Below are positions 9,501 to 17,810 of a stretch of DNA of 64,000 nt, in pieces. Every line of letters begins with the position of its first letter. Position 1 is the first letter of the stretch. Origin of the DNA: Gammaproteobacteria bacterium HGW-Gammaproteobacteria-15. Lineage in GTDB: Bacteria > Pseudomonadota > Gammaproteobacteria > Enterobacterales > Alteromonadaceae. The translations under genes were made by a program, and so were the position numbers. The notes under the pieces are model-generated. The model was given only the letters and a program-made list of their open reading frames with translations. It did not search any database and was not told the origin of the DNA. The stretch is taken from assembly GCA_002840125.1 (NCBI GenBank), contig PGZF01000001.1:496001-560000 (forward strand), written 5' to 3'.

Positions 9501-10466
9501 ATGCAATCGCAGGTTTTGTTATCTCTTGTTGTACCGTTTTACAACGCTGCTGATTATTTTGCTCAATTATTGGTGTCGGTTGAAACACAACTGACAGATG
9601 CGGTGCAGGTAGTGTTAGTGTGTGACGGTGCCACAGACAACAGCCTGGAGTTAGCGCAACAACATATTGCCACATCGACTAAGCCCGGCAGTTATCTGCT
9701 GCTGCAGCAACCTAATAGCGGCGTGAGTGTGGCCAGAAATCTGGGCATTGCCCATAGTACGGGGGGCTATATTGGCTTTGTTGATGCTGATGATGTGATC
9801 TTACCCGGCTATATGGCTCAGTTACTGCACGTTATCGCACAGCACCAGCCTGATCTGATTGAAATAGGCTATAAACGTTTTAGCGATATATCGGCCCTGC
9901 CATCTGCCAGACCACACTACATGCGCCACAAAGCCGGCAAGCACCAGGTTAGCGGTGTTGCCACTGCTGTATTTCAGTCAAACCGCTGGTTTCCCTGGCT
10001 AAGAATATACCGTAAAGCGATAGCGCCAGATTTTAATTTCCCCTCCGGCATCGCATTTTGCGAAGACGTTATGGCAGTACCCACCTTGTACCAGCAAGCG
10101 TTTCAGCTGTTTCATTTACGTTTACCGCTTTATGGCTACCGTGAACACCGCTCCAGCGCATCATTTAATGTTAAACCAGAGCAGCAACAGCAACTGCAGC
10201 AGTTTTTTACCGGCTTGCAGCAAGGCACCTTTTACCCGGCCATACCCGCACGCTGGCGCAGTATTTTGTTGTTAAATCTGGCTTATTTGTTTTACAGCTT
10301 ACAACTCAACAACCCGGCAGTTAACGCACTGCCAGTAGCCTTTGAACAGCAGTTCAGAACACTGCTTAAACAACTGTGGCTAACACCGGGTTTCTCGCTA
10401 CGGAAAAAACTAACACTGGCGTTTGCATCGCACTTCTTCCATAAGCATCGCTTGCGGCAAAGCTGA
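9501..10466 (+). CDS. Family 2 glycosyltransferase
   Basis: The 321-residue protein begins with the GT-A nucleotide-sugar fold (LSLVVPFYNAADYFAQLLVSVE), followed by the SGVSVARNLGI segment and the metal-binding DxD-type motif in GFVDADDVILPGYM. These identify an inverting GT2 transferase acting at the cytoplasmic face of the membrane, probably on a surface polysaccharide or lipid-linked glycan. No export or polymerase genes are adjacent, so the product is unknown. The ATG at 9501 is preferred over the GTG at 9492 because AGGTGG is correctly spaced before it. It is the only glycan-assembly gene in this part of the window. Confidence 0.85.
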   Translation: MQSQVLLSLVVPFYNAADYFAQLLVSVETQLTDAVQVVLVCDGATDNSLELAQQHIATSTKPGSYLLLQQPNSGVSVARNLGIAHSTGGYIGFVDADDVILPGYMAQLLHVIAQHQPDLIEIGYKRFSDISALPSARPHYMRHKAGKHQVSGVATAVFQSNRWFPWLRIYRKAIAPDFNFPSGIAFCEDVMAVPTLYQQAFQLFHLRLPLYGYREHRSSASFNVKPEQQQQLQQFFTGLQQGTFYPAIPARWRSILLLNLAYLFYSLQLNNPAVNALPVAFEQQFRTLLKQLWLTPGFSLRKKLTLAFASHFFHKHRLRQS

Positions 10467-10609
10467 GCAAGCCTGCTCTCAGTATTTGCCAGATATACAA
10501 AGCCAGCGTCAACACAATCTGCATCTTAAAACACCGGCATTGGTAGCCGCTGCGACTATATCTGTTTGTTTTTTGCACAGAGCGCTCTGTATCTTTAGCC
10601 GGATTCAGG

Positions 10610-10615
10610 TATAAT
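10610..10615 (+). promoter_or_regulatory. Candidate -10 element upstream of rimO
   Basis: A perfect TATAAT lies 42 bases before the rimO start codon. No good -35 hexamer is found at the usual 16-18 bases, so this is a partial promoter call based on the -10 alone. Confidence 0.4.
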
Positions 10616-10656
10616 CCGCCGACTTTTTTCCGGCTTAGCCAACTTTAAGAGACTCT

Positions 10657-12060
10657 ATGACAGTACAGACCTTTGATCCGACACAAACCACCACTTTGGA
10701 TACCGCTGCCAAAAGCTTGAACGATCAGGTAAAAGCCAGCAACGGTAAAGGCAATACCATTGGTTTTGTCAGTCTCGGCTGTCCGAAAAATCTGGTCGAC
10801 TCAGAGCGCATTCTTACCCAGCTCAAAGCCGAGGGTTACAACATCGTGCCTACTTACGATGACGCTGAGCTGGTGATAGTAAACACCTGTGGCTTTATCG
10901 ACTCGGCCGTGCAGGAGTCACTATCAACCATCGGTGAAGCGCTTGCTGAAAACGGCAAAGTGATTGTTACCGGCTGTCTGGGCGCGCGCGAAGATGAGAT
11001 CCGCCAGGTACACCCTAATGTACTGGGTATTACCGGCCCGCATTCTTATGAAAACGTATTAAAGCAGGTGCATGAATTTGTGCCTAAGCCCAAATACGAC
11101 CCCTTTACCATGCTGGTACCGGATCATGGCGTTAAATTAACACCCAAGCATTATGCCTATTTAAAAATATCTGAAGGTTGTAACCATCGCTGTACTTTCT
11201 GCATTATCCCATCGATGCGCGGTGACTTAGTCAGCCGCCCGGTAGGAGAAGTGCTGGACGAAGCCCAGCGTCTGAAAAATGCCGGCGTAAAAGAGCTGCT
11301 TATTATTTCACAAGACACCAGCGCTTATGGCGTGGATGTAAAACACCGCACCGGCTTCTGGAACGGCTCACCGGTTAAAACCTCTATGCAGTCACTGTGT
11401 GAAGCACTTGGCGATATGGGTATCTGGGTACGCTTGCATTACGTTTACCCCTACCCGCACGTAGATGACATTATCCCGCTGATGGCGCAGGGTAAGATAC
11501 TGCCGTATTTAGATATTCCGTTTCAGCATGCCAGCCCGCGCATATTAAAACTGATGAAACGCCCCGGCCAGGCCGACCGCGTATTAGAGCGGATTAAAAA
11601 ATGGCGCGAAATCTGCCCGGAGTTAACCATCCGCTCCACCTTTATTGTGGGCTTTCCCGGTGAAACTGAAGAAGATTTCCAGATGCTGCTCGACTGGCTG
11701 CAAGAAGCACAGTTGGACCGCGTGGGCTGCTTTAAATACAGCCCGGTAGAGGGTGCCAAAGCCAACGACTTGCCAGATCCGGTAGCAGAAGAAGTAATGG
11801 AACAGCGTTACCACCGTTTTATGCAAACCCAGCAAGCTATCAGCAGTGCCCGCTTGCAAGCTAAGATTGGCAAAACCATTAAAGTGCTGATTGATGAAGT
11901 AGACGACGAAGGCGCCATTGGCCGCAGCTACGCCGATGCACCGGAAATTGACGGCGCCGTGTACTTAAACGGTTTAACCAGCGTTAAACCCGGTGATGTG
12001 ATTGACGCCGTGGTTGAAGAAGCTGATGAATATGATTTATGGGCATCACAGCCTGATTAA
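10657..12060 (+). CDS. rimO: Ribosomal protein S12 methylthiotransferase RimO
   Basis: The 467-residue radical-SAM enzyme adds a methylthio group to an aspartate of ribosomal protein S12. The N-terminal UPF0004 domain (about residues 35-150) has its three cluster-binding cysteines in SLGCPKN, NTCGFID and VTGCLGAR. The radical-SAM domain carries CNHRCTFC (CxxxCxxC), and a TRAM domain occupies the C-terminal 70 residues. LVDSERI and the [10 protein letters not shown] segment separate RimO from its paralogue MiaB. The first 30 residues are a poorly conserved extension. A TATAAT lies upstream, and a 17-bp inverted repeat follows the gene. Confidence 0.96.
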   Translation: MTVQTFDPTQTTTLDTAAKSLNDQVKASNGKGNTIGFVSLGCPKNLVDSERILTQLKAEGYNIVPTYDDAELVIVNTCGFIDSAVQESLSTIGEALAENGKVIVTGCLGAREDEIRQVHPNVLGITGPHSYENVLKQVHEFVPKPKYDPFTMLVPDHGVKLTPKHYAYLKISEGCNHRCTFCIIPSMRGDLVSRPVGEVLDEAQRLKNAGVKELLIISQDTSAYGVDVKHRTGFWNGSPVKTSMQSLCEALGDMGIWVRLHYVYPYPHVDDIIPLMAQGKILPYLDIPFQHASPRILKLMKRPGQADRVLERIKKWREICPELTIRSTFIVGFPGETEEDFQMLLDWLQEAQLDRVGCFKYSPVEGAKANDLPDPVAEEVMEQRYHRFMQTQQAISSARLQAKIGKTIKVLIDEVDDEGAIGRSYADAPEIDGAVYLNGLTSVKPGDVIDAVVEEADEYDLWASQPD

Positions 12061-12140
12061 ATACATACCACATGCTTAGCCTGAAAAAGAATTAGCAAAC
12101 CGTTTCTTCTTTACCAGGCCTGGCATCTTACTGAAAAAAA

Positions 12141-12187
12141 ATTCACCGAAAAATAACCAGCAACTGCCACGTTATTTTTCGGTGAAT
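12141..12187. terminator. 17-bp perfect inverted repeat between convergent genes
   Basis: ATTCACCGAAAAATAAC is followed, after 13 bases, by its exact reverse complement GTTATTTTTCGGTGAAT. It lies between the ends of rimO (plus) and the symporter gene (minus), with an A-run just before it. It most likely serves as a two-way transcription stop for both genes. Confidence 0.6.
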
Positions 12188-12200
12188 ATGTGTTTTACAC

Positions 12201-13763
12201 TTACCACCAGCTGATATACAAAGCCGCCAGAATTAAAAACACAGCCACAGCAGACCAATTAAACTCCGTAGCAGTGTTAAAGTTTACGTCAGACAGCTCG
12301 ACCGCATTAGGTTGTACTCCCTGACGCTGCCATAGCGATACCAGCACAGCGGCAGCCAGACACAACAGAAAAACTAATCCCACCCTGTCCATAAACGGTA
12401 AAGCTGGCCATAACAATTTAAGCAGCAAACTGAACACCGCCGAGCCCAGAGCAGCAATCAGACCTGCAGCTGCTGTAGTCTTCCCCCAGAACATGCCAAG
12501 TAGAAACAGCACTACTATGCCCGGTGTAAAGAAGCCGGTGAATTCCTGAATATACTGAAAGGCTTGTTCAAACTGACCTAATAATGGTTTGGCTGTCAGC
12601 ATGGCCAGCACCAACGCTACTACACTGACTAAACGACCTACCCATACATAATGCTGCTGACTTTTTTCTTTGTATTTGTTGGCGTAAAGGTCCATGGTGA
12701 AAATAGTCGCTACACTGTTACACATAGAGGCTAACGACGATACGACAGCAGCAATCAGAGCCGCAAAGATTAAACCTCTTAACCCCTGCGGCATCATGGT
12801 CATTAATGAAGGGTAAGCCTGATCTGCTTTACTCAGATCGGGTATCAGCAGTACCGCAGCTATACCCGGCAGTACTACTATGACAGGCATTAGCAACTTC
12901 AGAAATGCAGCGAAAGCGATGCCTTTTTGTGCCTCACGCAAGTTTTTGGCAGCCAAAGCGCGCTGAATAATGTATTGGTTAAAACCCCAGTACGACAGAT
13001 TCATGATCCACATGCCGCCAATCAGCACAGATAAGCCGGGTAAATCCGCATAGTAAGGATTACTTGCAGCCAGTATCATGTCAAATTTTTCCGGCAACTC
13101 AGTGGTTACCCGCGCAAAACCTGCCAGTACGCCCTGCCCCTGACCTATCAGATCCATCGCAATCCAGGACAACATCAGGCCACCCAACACGAGCAAAGTA
13201 ACCTGTACCACATCGGTTAACGCTACTGCTTTTAAACCACCATACAGCGAATAAACGATAGAAAACACAGCCAGAAACAACATGCTCCATTGCATACTGA
13301 CACCGGTAATGGTGTTCAGCGCCAAAGCACCAAGCCATAGCACGGCAGTCAGGTTGACGAAGATATAAACCCCAAGCCAGAACAGCGCCATGATCTTACG
13401 TACCCGATGATCGTAACGTTGTTCCAGAAACTGCGGCATGGTGTAGATTTTTTTTTGCAAAAACACCGGTAAAAAGTATTTGCCCACCACCATCAATGTC
13501 AGTGCCGCCATCCACTCGTAAGAGGCAATGGCTAAACCAATTTTGTAACCAGAACCGGTCATACCAATGATTTGTTCAGCAGAAATGTTAGCGGCAATTA
13601 AAGAGGCACCAATCGCCCACCATGGCAGTGAATTCCCGGCCAGAAAGTAGTCGCTGGTATTTTTCTGGTGACCAGCCTTCTCTCTGGATACCCAATACGC
13701 CAGCGCTGTGATACCAAAGACATAACAGACAAAAATGATGATATCTAAAGTAGATAAATTCAT
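12201..13763 (-). CDS. Sodium/solute symporter, SglT-like (SSS family)
   Basis: The 520-residue protein has about 13-14 membrane helices and the SSS-family pattern: an N-terminal FVCYVFGITALAYWVS helix, SDYFLAGNSLPWWAIGASLIAANISAEQ (sodium-site region) and the YQYIQEFTGFFTPGIV segment typical of sodium/galactose-glucose symporters. It would import a sugar with sodium across the inner membrane. It overlaps the preceding GH3 gene by four bases (ATGA) and is the last gene of the glucan operon, so the likely substrates are glucose or short glucosides released by the enzymes upstream. Specificity is inferred from context. Confidence 0.88.
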   Translation of the reverse strand: MNLSTLDIIIFVCYVFGITALAYWVSREKAGHQKNTSDYFLAGNSLPWWAIGASLIAANISAEQIIGMTGSGYKIGLAIASYEWMAALTLMVVGKYFLPVFLQKKIYTMPQFLEQRYDHRVRKIMALFWLGVYIFVNLTAVLWLGALALNTITGVSMQWSMLFLAVFSIVYSLYGGLKAVALTDVVQVTLLVLGGLMLSWIAMDLIGQGQGVLAGFARVTTELPEKFDMILAASNPYYADLPGLSVLIGGMWIMNLSYWGFNQYIIQRALAAKNLREAQKGIAFAAFLKLLMPVIVVLPGIAAVLLIPDLSKADQAYPSLMTMMPQGLRGLIFAALIAAVVSSLASMCNSVATIFTMDLYANKYKEKSQQHYVWVGRLVSVVALVLAMLTAKPLLGQFEQAFQYIQEFTGFFTPGIVVLFLLGMFWGKTTAAAGLIAALGSAVFSLLLKLLWPALPFMDRVGLVFLLCLAAAVLVSLWQRQGVQPNAVELSDVNFNTATEFNWSAVAVFLILAALYISWW

Positions 13764-16117
13764 TGAATGTCCCTGCGCTGAAATTGTTTTACTGCCATAG
13801 CCGATGGCAGCTGCACAGTGTCAGTTAGCCGGAAAACTGCCTGATTGCTGGTGGTAGAATCTGTACCAATAAACACATTAAATTCGCCGGCTTCAGCCAC
13901 GTAATCCATCGCTAAATCATAAAAAGCTAAGTCAGCAGCTTTAATACGAAACTGCACTGTCTTGCTTTCGCCTTTGCCGAGCATGATTTTCTGAAAACCT
14001 TTCAGCTCGCGCACAGGTCGGGTCACTGAAGCGGTTTTGTCCTGAATATACAGTTGTACTACCTCTTCGCCAGCCAGATCGCCGGTATTGGTCAGCGTGA
14101 CTGAGGCTATGATTTCCCCTGCAGAGCTTAATTGCGTTGAGCTTAGCGTCACAGCCGAATAAGCAAAGCTGGTGTAGCTCAGGCCATAACCAAAGGGATA
14201 AAGCGGCTGATTAGACGAATCCAGATAACGGGAGCGATACTTTTGCTCCGGCCCCTCAGGTTCATAAGGCCGCCCGGTGTTTTTCATATTGTAGTAAATA
14301 GGAATTTGCCCTACATGACGCGGAAAAGTCACCGGCAGTTTGCCCGAAGGGTTATAGTCGCCATACAACACATCAGTAATAGCATGCCCGCCTTGAGTTC
14401 CGGCATACCAGGTGTGCAGTATCGCGTCGAGGTTGTCATTGGCCCAATTGATGGTCATAGGCCGGCCACTCATCAGCACCAGCACCATCGGCTTACCCAG
14501 TTTTTTTAGCTCATGCATTAACGCTTCCTGAGTTCCGGGAAAACCCAGCTCAACCCGGCTGGCCGCTTCACCTGTCATGTCCCACTTTTCACCCATCGCC
14601 AGCAGGATAACGTCGGCCTTTTTTGCTGCCGCTATCGCTTGGGCAAAACCAGACTGGTCGGTGTCATTGAATTCATAACCAGCACCTTTGGCATAATAGA
14701 TTTTTGCATCAGCCCCTAAGCGTTGCTGTAAACCTTCGCGCAGCGTTACAGGTTTAGTCTGACGGTCCCCGGCCGCAGACCAGGAACCAATCATATCGGC
14801 TTTGGAATCCGCCAGCGGGCCTATTAACGCTATCGATTGTTTCGGCGACAACGGCAACACTTTGTTATCATTTTTCAGCAATACAACAGACTTACGGGCG
14901 CCGTCACGGGCTGCTGCCAGATGCTCTGCTTTATACACCTGCTCTGCCTGACGCTGGTCATCGGAATAACGGTACGGATCTGCAAATAACCCCAGTTTGT
15001 ATTTCATTTCCAGAATACGGCGCACGGCATTATCTATTTGTGTTTCTGACACTTTGCCCTTTGCCAACAACTCCGGCAGATGTTTACTGTACACCGCCCC
15101 CTGCATATCCATATCCACGCCAGCATTCAGTGCCAATTGGCCGGCATGGGGTAAATCCTCCGCCAGGCCATGGGGCACCAGCTCGTTGATAGAGGTGTAG
15201 TCTGTGACGACAAAACCGGAGAAGCCCCAACGTTGTCTCAATATATCCTGCAGCAGGTAGTTGTTGGCAGTAGCAGGAACTCCGTTCAGGTCGTTAAAGG
15301 CGGTCATAAAGCTGGCAACACCAGCATCTACGCTAGCTTTAAATGGCGGCAGGTAGGTCTCCCAGAGTTCGCGTTCTGACATATCAGTGGAATGATAATC
15401 GCGCCCTGCCTGAGCCTGGCCATAAGCGGCATAATGTTTGGCACAAGCCAGTACTGTGTCTGTGGCCGTCAAATCATCGCCCTGAAAACCCTGTACTCTG
15501 GCTTTGGCGATTTCGACAGACAGAAATACATCCTCACCTGAGCCTTCAGAAACCCGGCCCCAGCGTGGGTCGCGGCTAATGTCAACCATCGGAGCAAAAG
15601 TCCAGTGAATGCCTTCCGCTGATGCTTCAATAGCTGCAATTCTGGCCGCGGCCTTGATAGACTGCAGATCCCAGGAAGCCGCTTCGCCTAACGAAATAGG
15701 GAAAATAGTGCGATGACCATGGATCACGTCATAGCCAAACAGCAACGGAATGCCTAAACGGGTTTGTTCTACAGCTAACGTTTGCAGCTCCCGGGTAAAG
15801 CTGGCAGTGTAAGCATTGAAAACGGCCCCGACTTTGCCCGCTTTAATTTGCTGCTGATAATCGGCAGACAAGGTTGGGCCGGTTTGGTCCCAATCACTGC
15901 TTAACAGATGCAGCTGGCCTACTTTTTCTTCAATGGTCATTTTGCTGATCAGTTCATTGATAAACTGATCCATTTCGGTATTTTTTTTCGGTGCAGTAGC
16001 CGTATATTGCTGGCCATCATCTGCGCTAACCTCTACGACAACCGCAGGGTTGCATGCGCTCAGCGCGCAGGCCAGAGCCACACCAAAGGCTATTTTTGCG
16101 TACTTTATAAATGTCAT
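13760..16117 (-). CDS. Exported beta-glucosidase, glycoside hydrolase family 3 (BglX-like lipoprotein)
   Basis: The 785-residue enzyme begins with a lipoprotein signal (hydrophobic ALACALSAC with the lipobox Cys near residue 22), placing it in the periplasm or on a membrane. The GH3 TIM barrel is seen in LLFGYDVIHGHRTIFP and KHYAAYGQ. The catalytic Asp lies in GFVVTDYTS. The alpha/beta sandwich follows from about residue 400, and a fibronectin-like C-terminal domain carries GEEVVQLYIQD. It would remove terminal glucose from beta-linked gluco-oligosaccharides. The gene is 27 bases downstream of the GH144-like gene. A GH3 beside a GH144 recalls the Bacteroides pair that degrades beta-1,2-glucan and sophorose. 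AAAGGA precedes the start. Confidence 0.9.
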   Translation of the reverse strand: MTFIKYAKIAFGVALACALSACNPAVVVEVSADDGQQYTATAPKKNTEMDQFINELISKMTIEEKVGQLHLLSSDWDQTGPTLSADYQQQIKAGKVGAVFNAYTASFTRELQTLAVEQTRLGIPLLFGYDVIHGHRTIFPISLGEAASWDLQSIKAAARIAAIEASAEGIHWTFAPMVDISRDPRWGRVSEGSGEDVFLSVEIAKARVQGFQGDDLTATDTVLACAKHYAAYGQAQAGRDYHSTDMSERELWETYLPPFKASVDAGVASFMTAFNDLNGVPATANNYLLQDILRQRWGFSGFVVTDYTSINELVPHGLAEDLPHAGQLALNAGVDMDMQGAVYSKHLPELLAKGKVSETQIDNAVRRILEMKYKLGLFADPYRYSDDQRQAEQVYKAEHLAAARDGARKSVVLLKNDNKVLPLSPKQSIALIGPLADSKADMIGSWSAAGDRQTKPVTLREGLQQRLGADAKIYYAKGAGYEFNDTDQSGFAQAIAAAKKADVILLAMGEKWDMTGEAASRVELGFPGTQEALMHELKKLGKPMVLVLMSGRPMTINWANDNLDAILHTWYAGTQGGHAITDVLYGDYNPSGKLPVTFPRHVGQIPIYYNMKNTGRPYEPEGPEQKYRSRYLDSSNQPLYPFGYGLSYTSFAYSAVTLSSTQLSSAGEIIASVTLTNTGDLAGEEVVQLYIQDKTASVTRPVRELKGFQKIMLGKGESKTVQFRIKAADLAFYDLAMDYVAEAGEFNVFIGTDSTTSNQAVFRLTDTVQLPSAMAVKQFQRRDIQ

Positions 16118-16144
16118 TTGTTGTTCCTTTGATCTTACCGATGG

Positions 16145-17746
16145 CTAAGGTGTTAGCGGTTGAAGGGGATGTCTGTGGACAGTAAAACCAAGTTTATGCA
16201 GGCCCTGAAGCACATCTGGATCCTGCATAAAGTAGTTCCACAACAAAGCAGTTCTGTGATTTTCAATCATGCCAACAATAGGCCCCTGATCTATAGCCAG
16301 ATAAGTGCGCCGTACTTGTTTAGCCGGATCTGAACTTACGCTAAGGTTAATGGCATCGTAGAAACCAGCAGGGCCAAACAGCGTTTTACCATGGTTGTAG
16401 TACAAGTTTTTTAACACCCGCATCGAATGTTCGGGGGTATAAGGCATAGAAGATAATGCCGCTGTTGGGACTATAGTTCCTCTGTCGGTATACATGCCAG
16501 GGGCATGAGCACTGTAGCCATCCGGTACATGATCACCTGCACTCAGGCCCCATAAATCCTCACTATACCCATTCCAGCCAAATGGGTTATCCATGCTGTA
16601 GGCTCTGTTAATCAGGGTATGACGCACATTCTGTTGCCAGTAATTGGCATATCTGTCCTGCAACCCGCGGGGATCTAACCCCATAAAAGAATAGTGCGCA
16701 AAAAACAGCGGGCCCCCTTTTTGGCCTTTATCCCCTAAAGGCAAACTGATGCCGTAATAATCTTCGCCATTACGGAAGGTTTTTACTGTACTTGCAGCCC
16801 AGCCTTGATGGTAGGGCGCGTCGCTGATCGGGTGAGTTGGCGAAGCAGCTGCTAATACATAGACAATTAACGCCTCGTTGTAGCCTTTGATCGGGTGATT
16901 CATAGCCCAGCCGTGGTGTTTTGACCAATGCCAGTACAGGATATTTTCGCCTTTGGTATACCAGCTCCATTCCATCTCTTGCCAAAGACGGCTGATGTCC
17001 TGCCGCAGTTGCTGCTCTTTGGCATTGCTGCTGTTAAAATACTGCCGGGCTGTCAGTAAGCCTTGTATCAGAAAGGCCGATTCAACGATATCGCCACCAT
17101 CGTCATAAGCACTGAAATTATGCACCTTAGCCGTTGCAGGGTTATACCAGTGTGCCCACATGCCGTGAAAACGCTCAAGCTGCGCCGAAGCTGCAGTAAT
17201 TTTTAGCATACGCTCCACTACCGCCTCACGGCTAACCCAGCCACGCTCAGCTGCAGTGATCAGTGCTGCTATACCAAAACCTGTACCGCCACTGGTGATA
17301 ATGTCGCCATCGCGTGGGTTTGGCAGCCTCTCTTTGGCCCAGCCAGTGATTGGGTCGGCATGATCCCAGAAATAGCGGAAGGTATAACGCTGTACCATCT
17401 CCAGTAATTCATCGTCAGAAAAATCCCGCGTGTTTGCAGTAGCGCTTGCCACCACGTCTTTCTGGTCGGCTGATAATAACTGATAACGCAGCTTCAAATT
17501 GCGGCCTAGATCGCCGGTAAAGTCTAACAAAGACTTGCCTTGTAACTGCCCCCGGTTTTGCCAGGCACCATCATTTACCGACACCTGCAGCGAGTAGCTA
17601 TGCTCTGCTTTACATACCTCTACACACTGCAGTTCAACATGGCGATCGTACCCTGTCGCCGTTAAGCCTGAAGCCCAGCAGCCGGCACTAACCAACAAAA
17701 CCGCCGAGCCTGTCAGTACCTTTTGTATTAATTTTACTAATAACAT
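16145..17746 (-). CDS. Exported glucoamylase-family (PF10091) glucanase, GH144-like
   Basis: The product (533 residues from 17746) has a signal peptide (residues 1-24, ending CWASG), a short N-terminal beta-domain and a C-terminal alpha/alpha-barrel. The barrel shows YTFRYFWDHADPITGWAKER, GTGFGIAALITAAERGW, GTIVPTAALSSMPYTPE and DQGPIVGMIENHRT, which are hallmarks of the PF10091 family containing GH144 beta-1,2-glucanases. Family members cut beta-1,2-glucan to sophorose or larger oligomers. The start at 17746 is chosen because GGAGA is well spaced before it; an ATG at 17758 has no such site. It is second in the operon after the TonB receptor. The exact linkage is inferred. Confidence 0.78.
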   Translation of the reverse strand: MLLVKLIQKVLTGSAVLLVSAGCWASGLTATGYDRHVELQCVEVCKAEHSYSLQVSVNDGAWQNRGQLQGKSLLDFTGDLGRNLKLRYQLLSADQKDVVASATANTRDFSDDELLEMVQRYTFRYFWDHADPITGWAKERLPNPRDGDIITSGGTGFGIAALITAAERGWVSREAVVERMLKITAASAQLERFHGMWAHWYNPATAKVHNFSAYDDGGDIVESAFLIQGLLTARQYFNSSNAKEQQLRQDISRLWQEMEWSWYTKGENILYWHWSKHHGWAMNHPIKGYNEALIVYVLAAASPTHPISDAPYHQGWAASTVKTFRNGEDYYGISLPLGDKGQKGGPLFFAHYSFMGLDPRGLQDRYANYWQQNVRHTLINRAYSMDNPFGWNGYSEDLWGLSAGDHVPDGYSAHAPGMYTDRGTIVPTAALSSMPYTPEHSMRVLKNLYYNHGKTLFGPAGFYDAINLSVSSDPAKQVRRTYLAIDQGPIVGMIENHRTALLWNYFMQDPDVLQGLHKLGFTVHRHPLQPLTP

Positions 17747-17810
17747 CAGATTCTCCATCACAACAAACATACTGTGCCTGAAAATTCCAGGCACAATCAG
17801 TCGCAGAGCG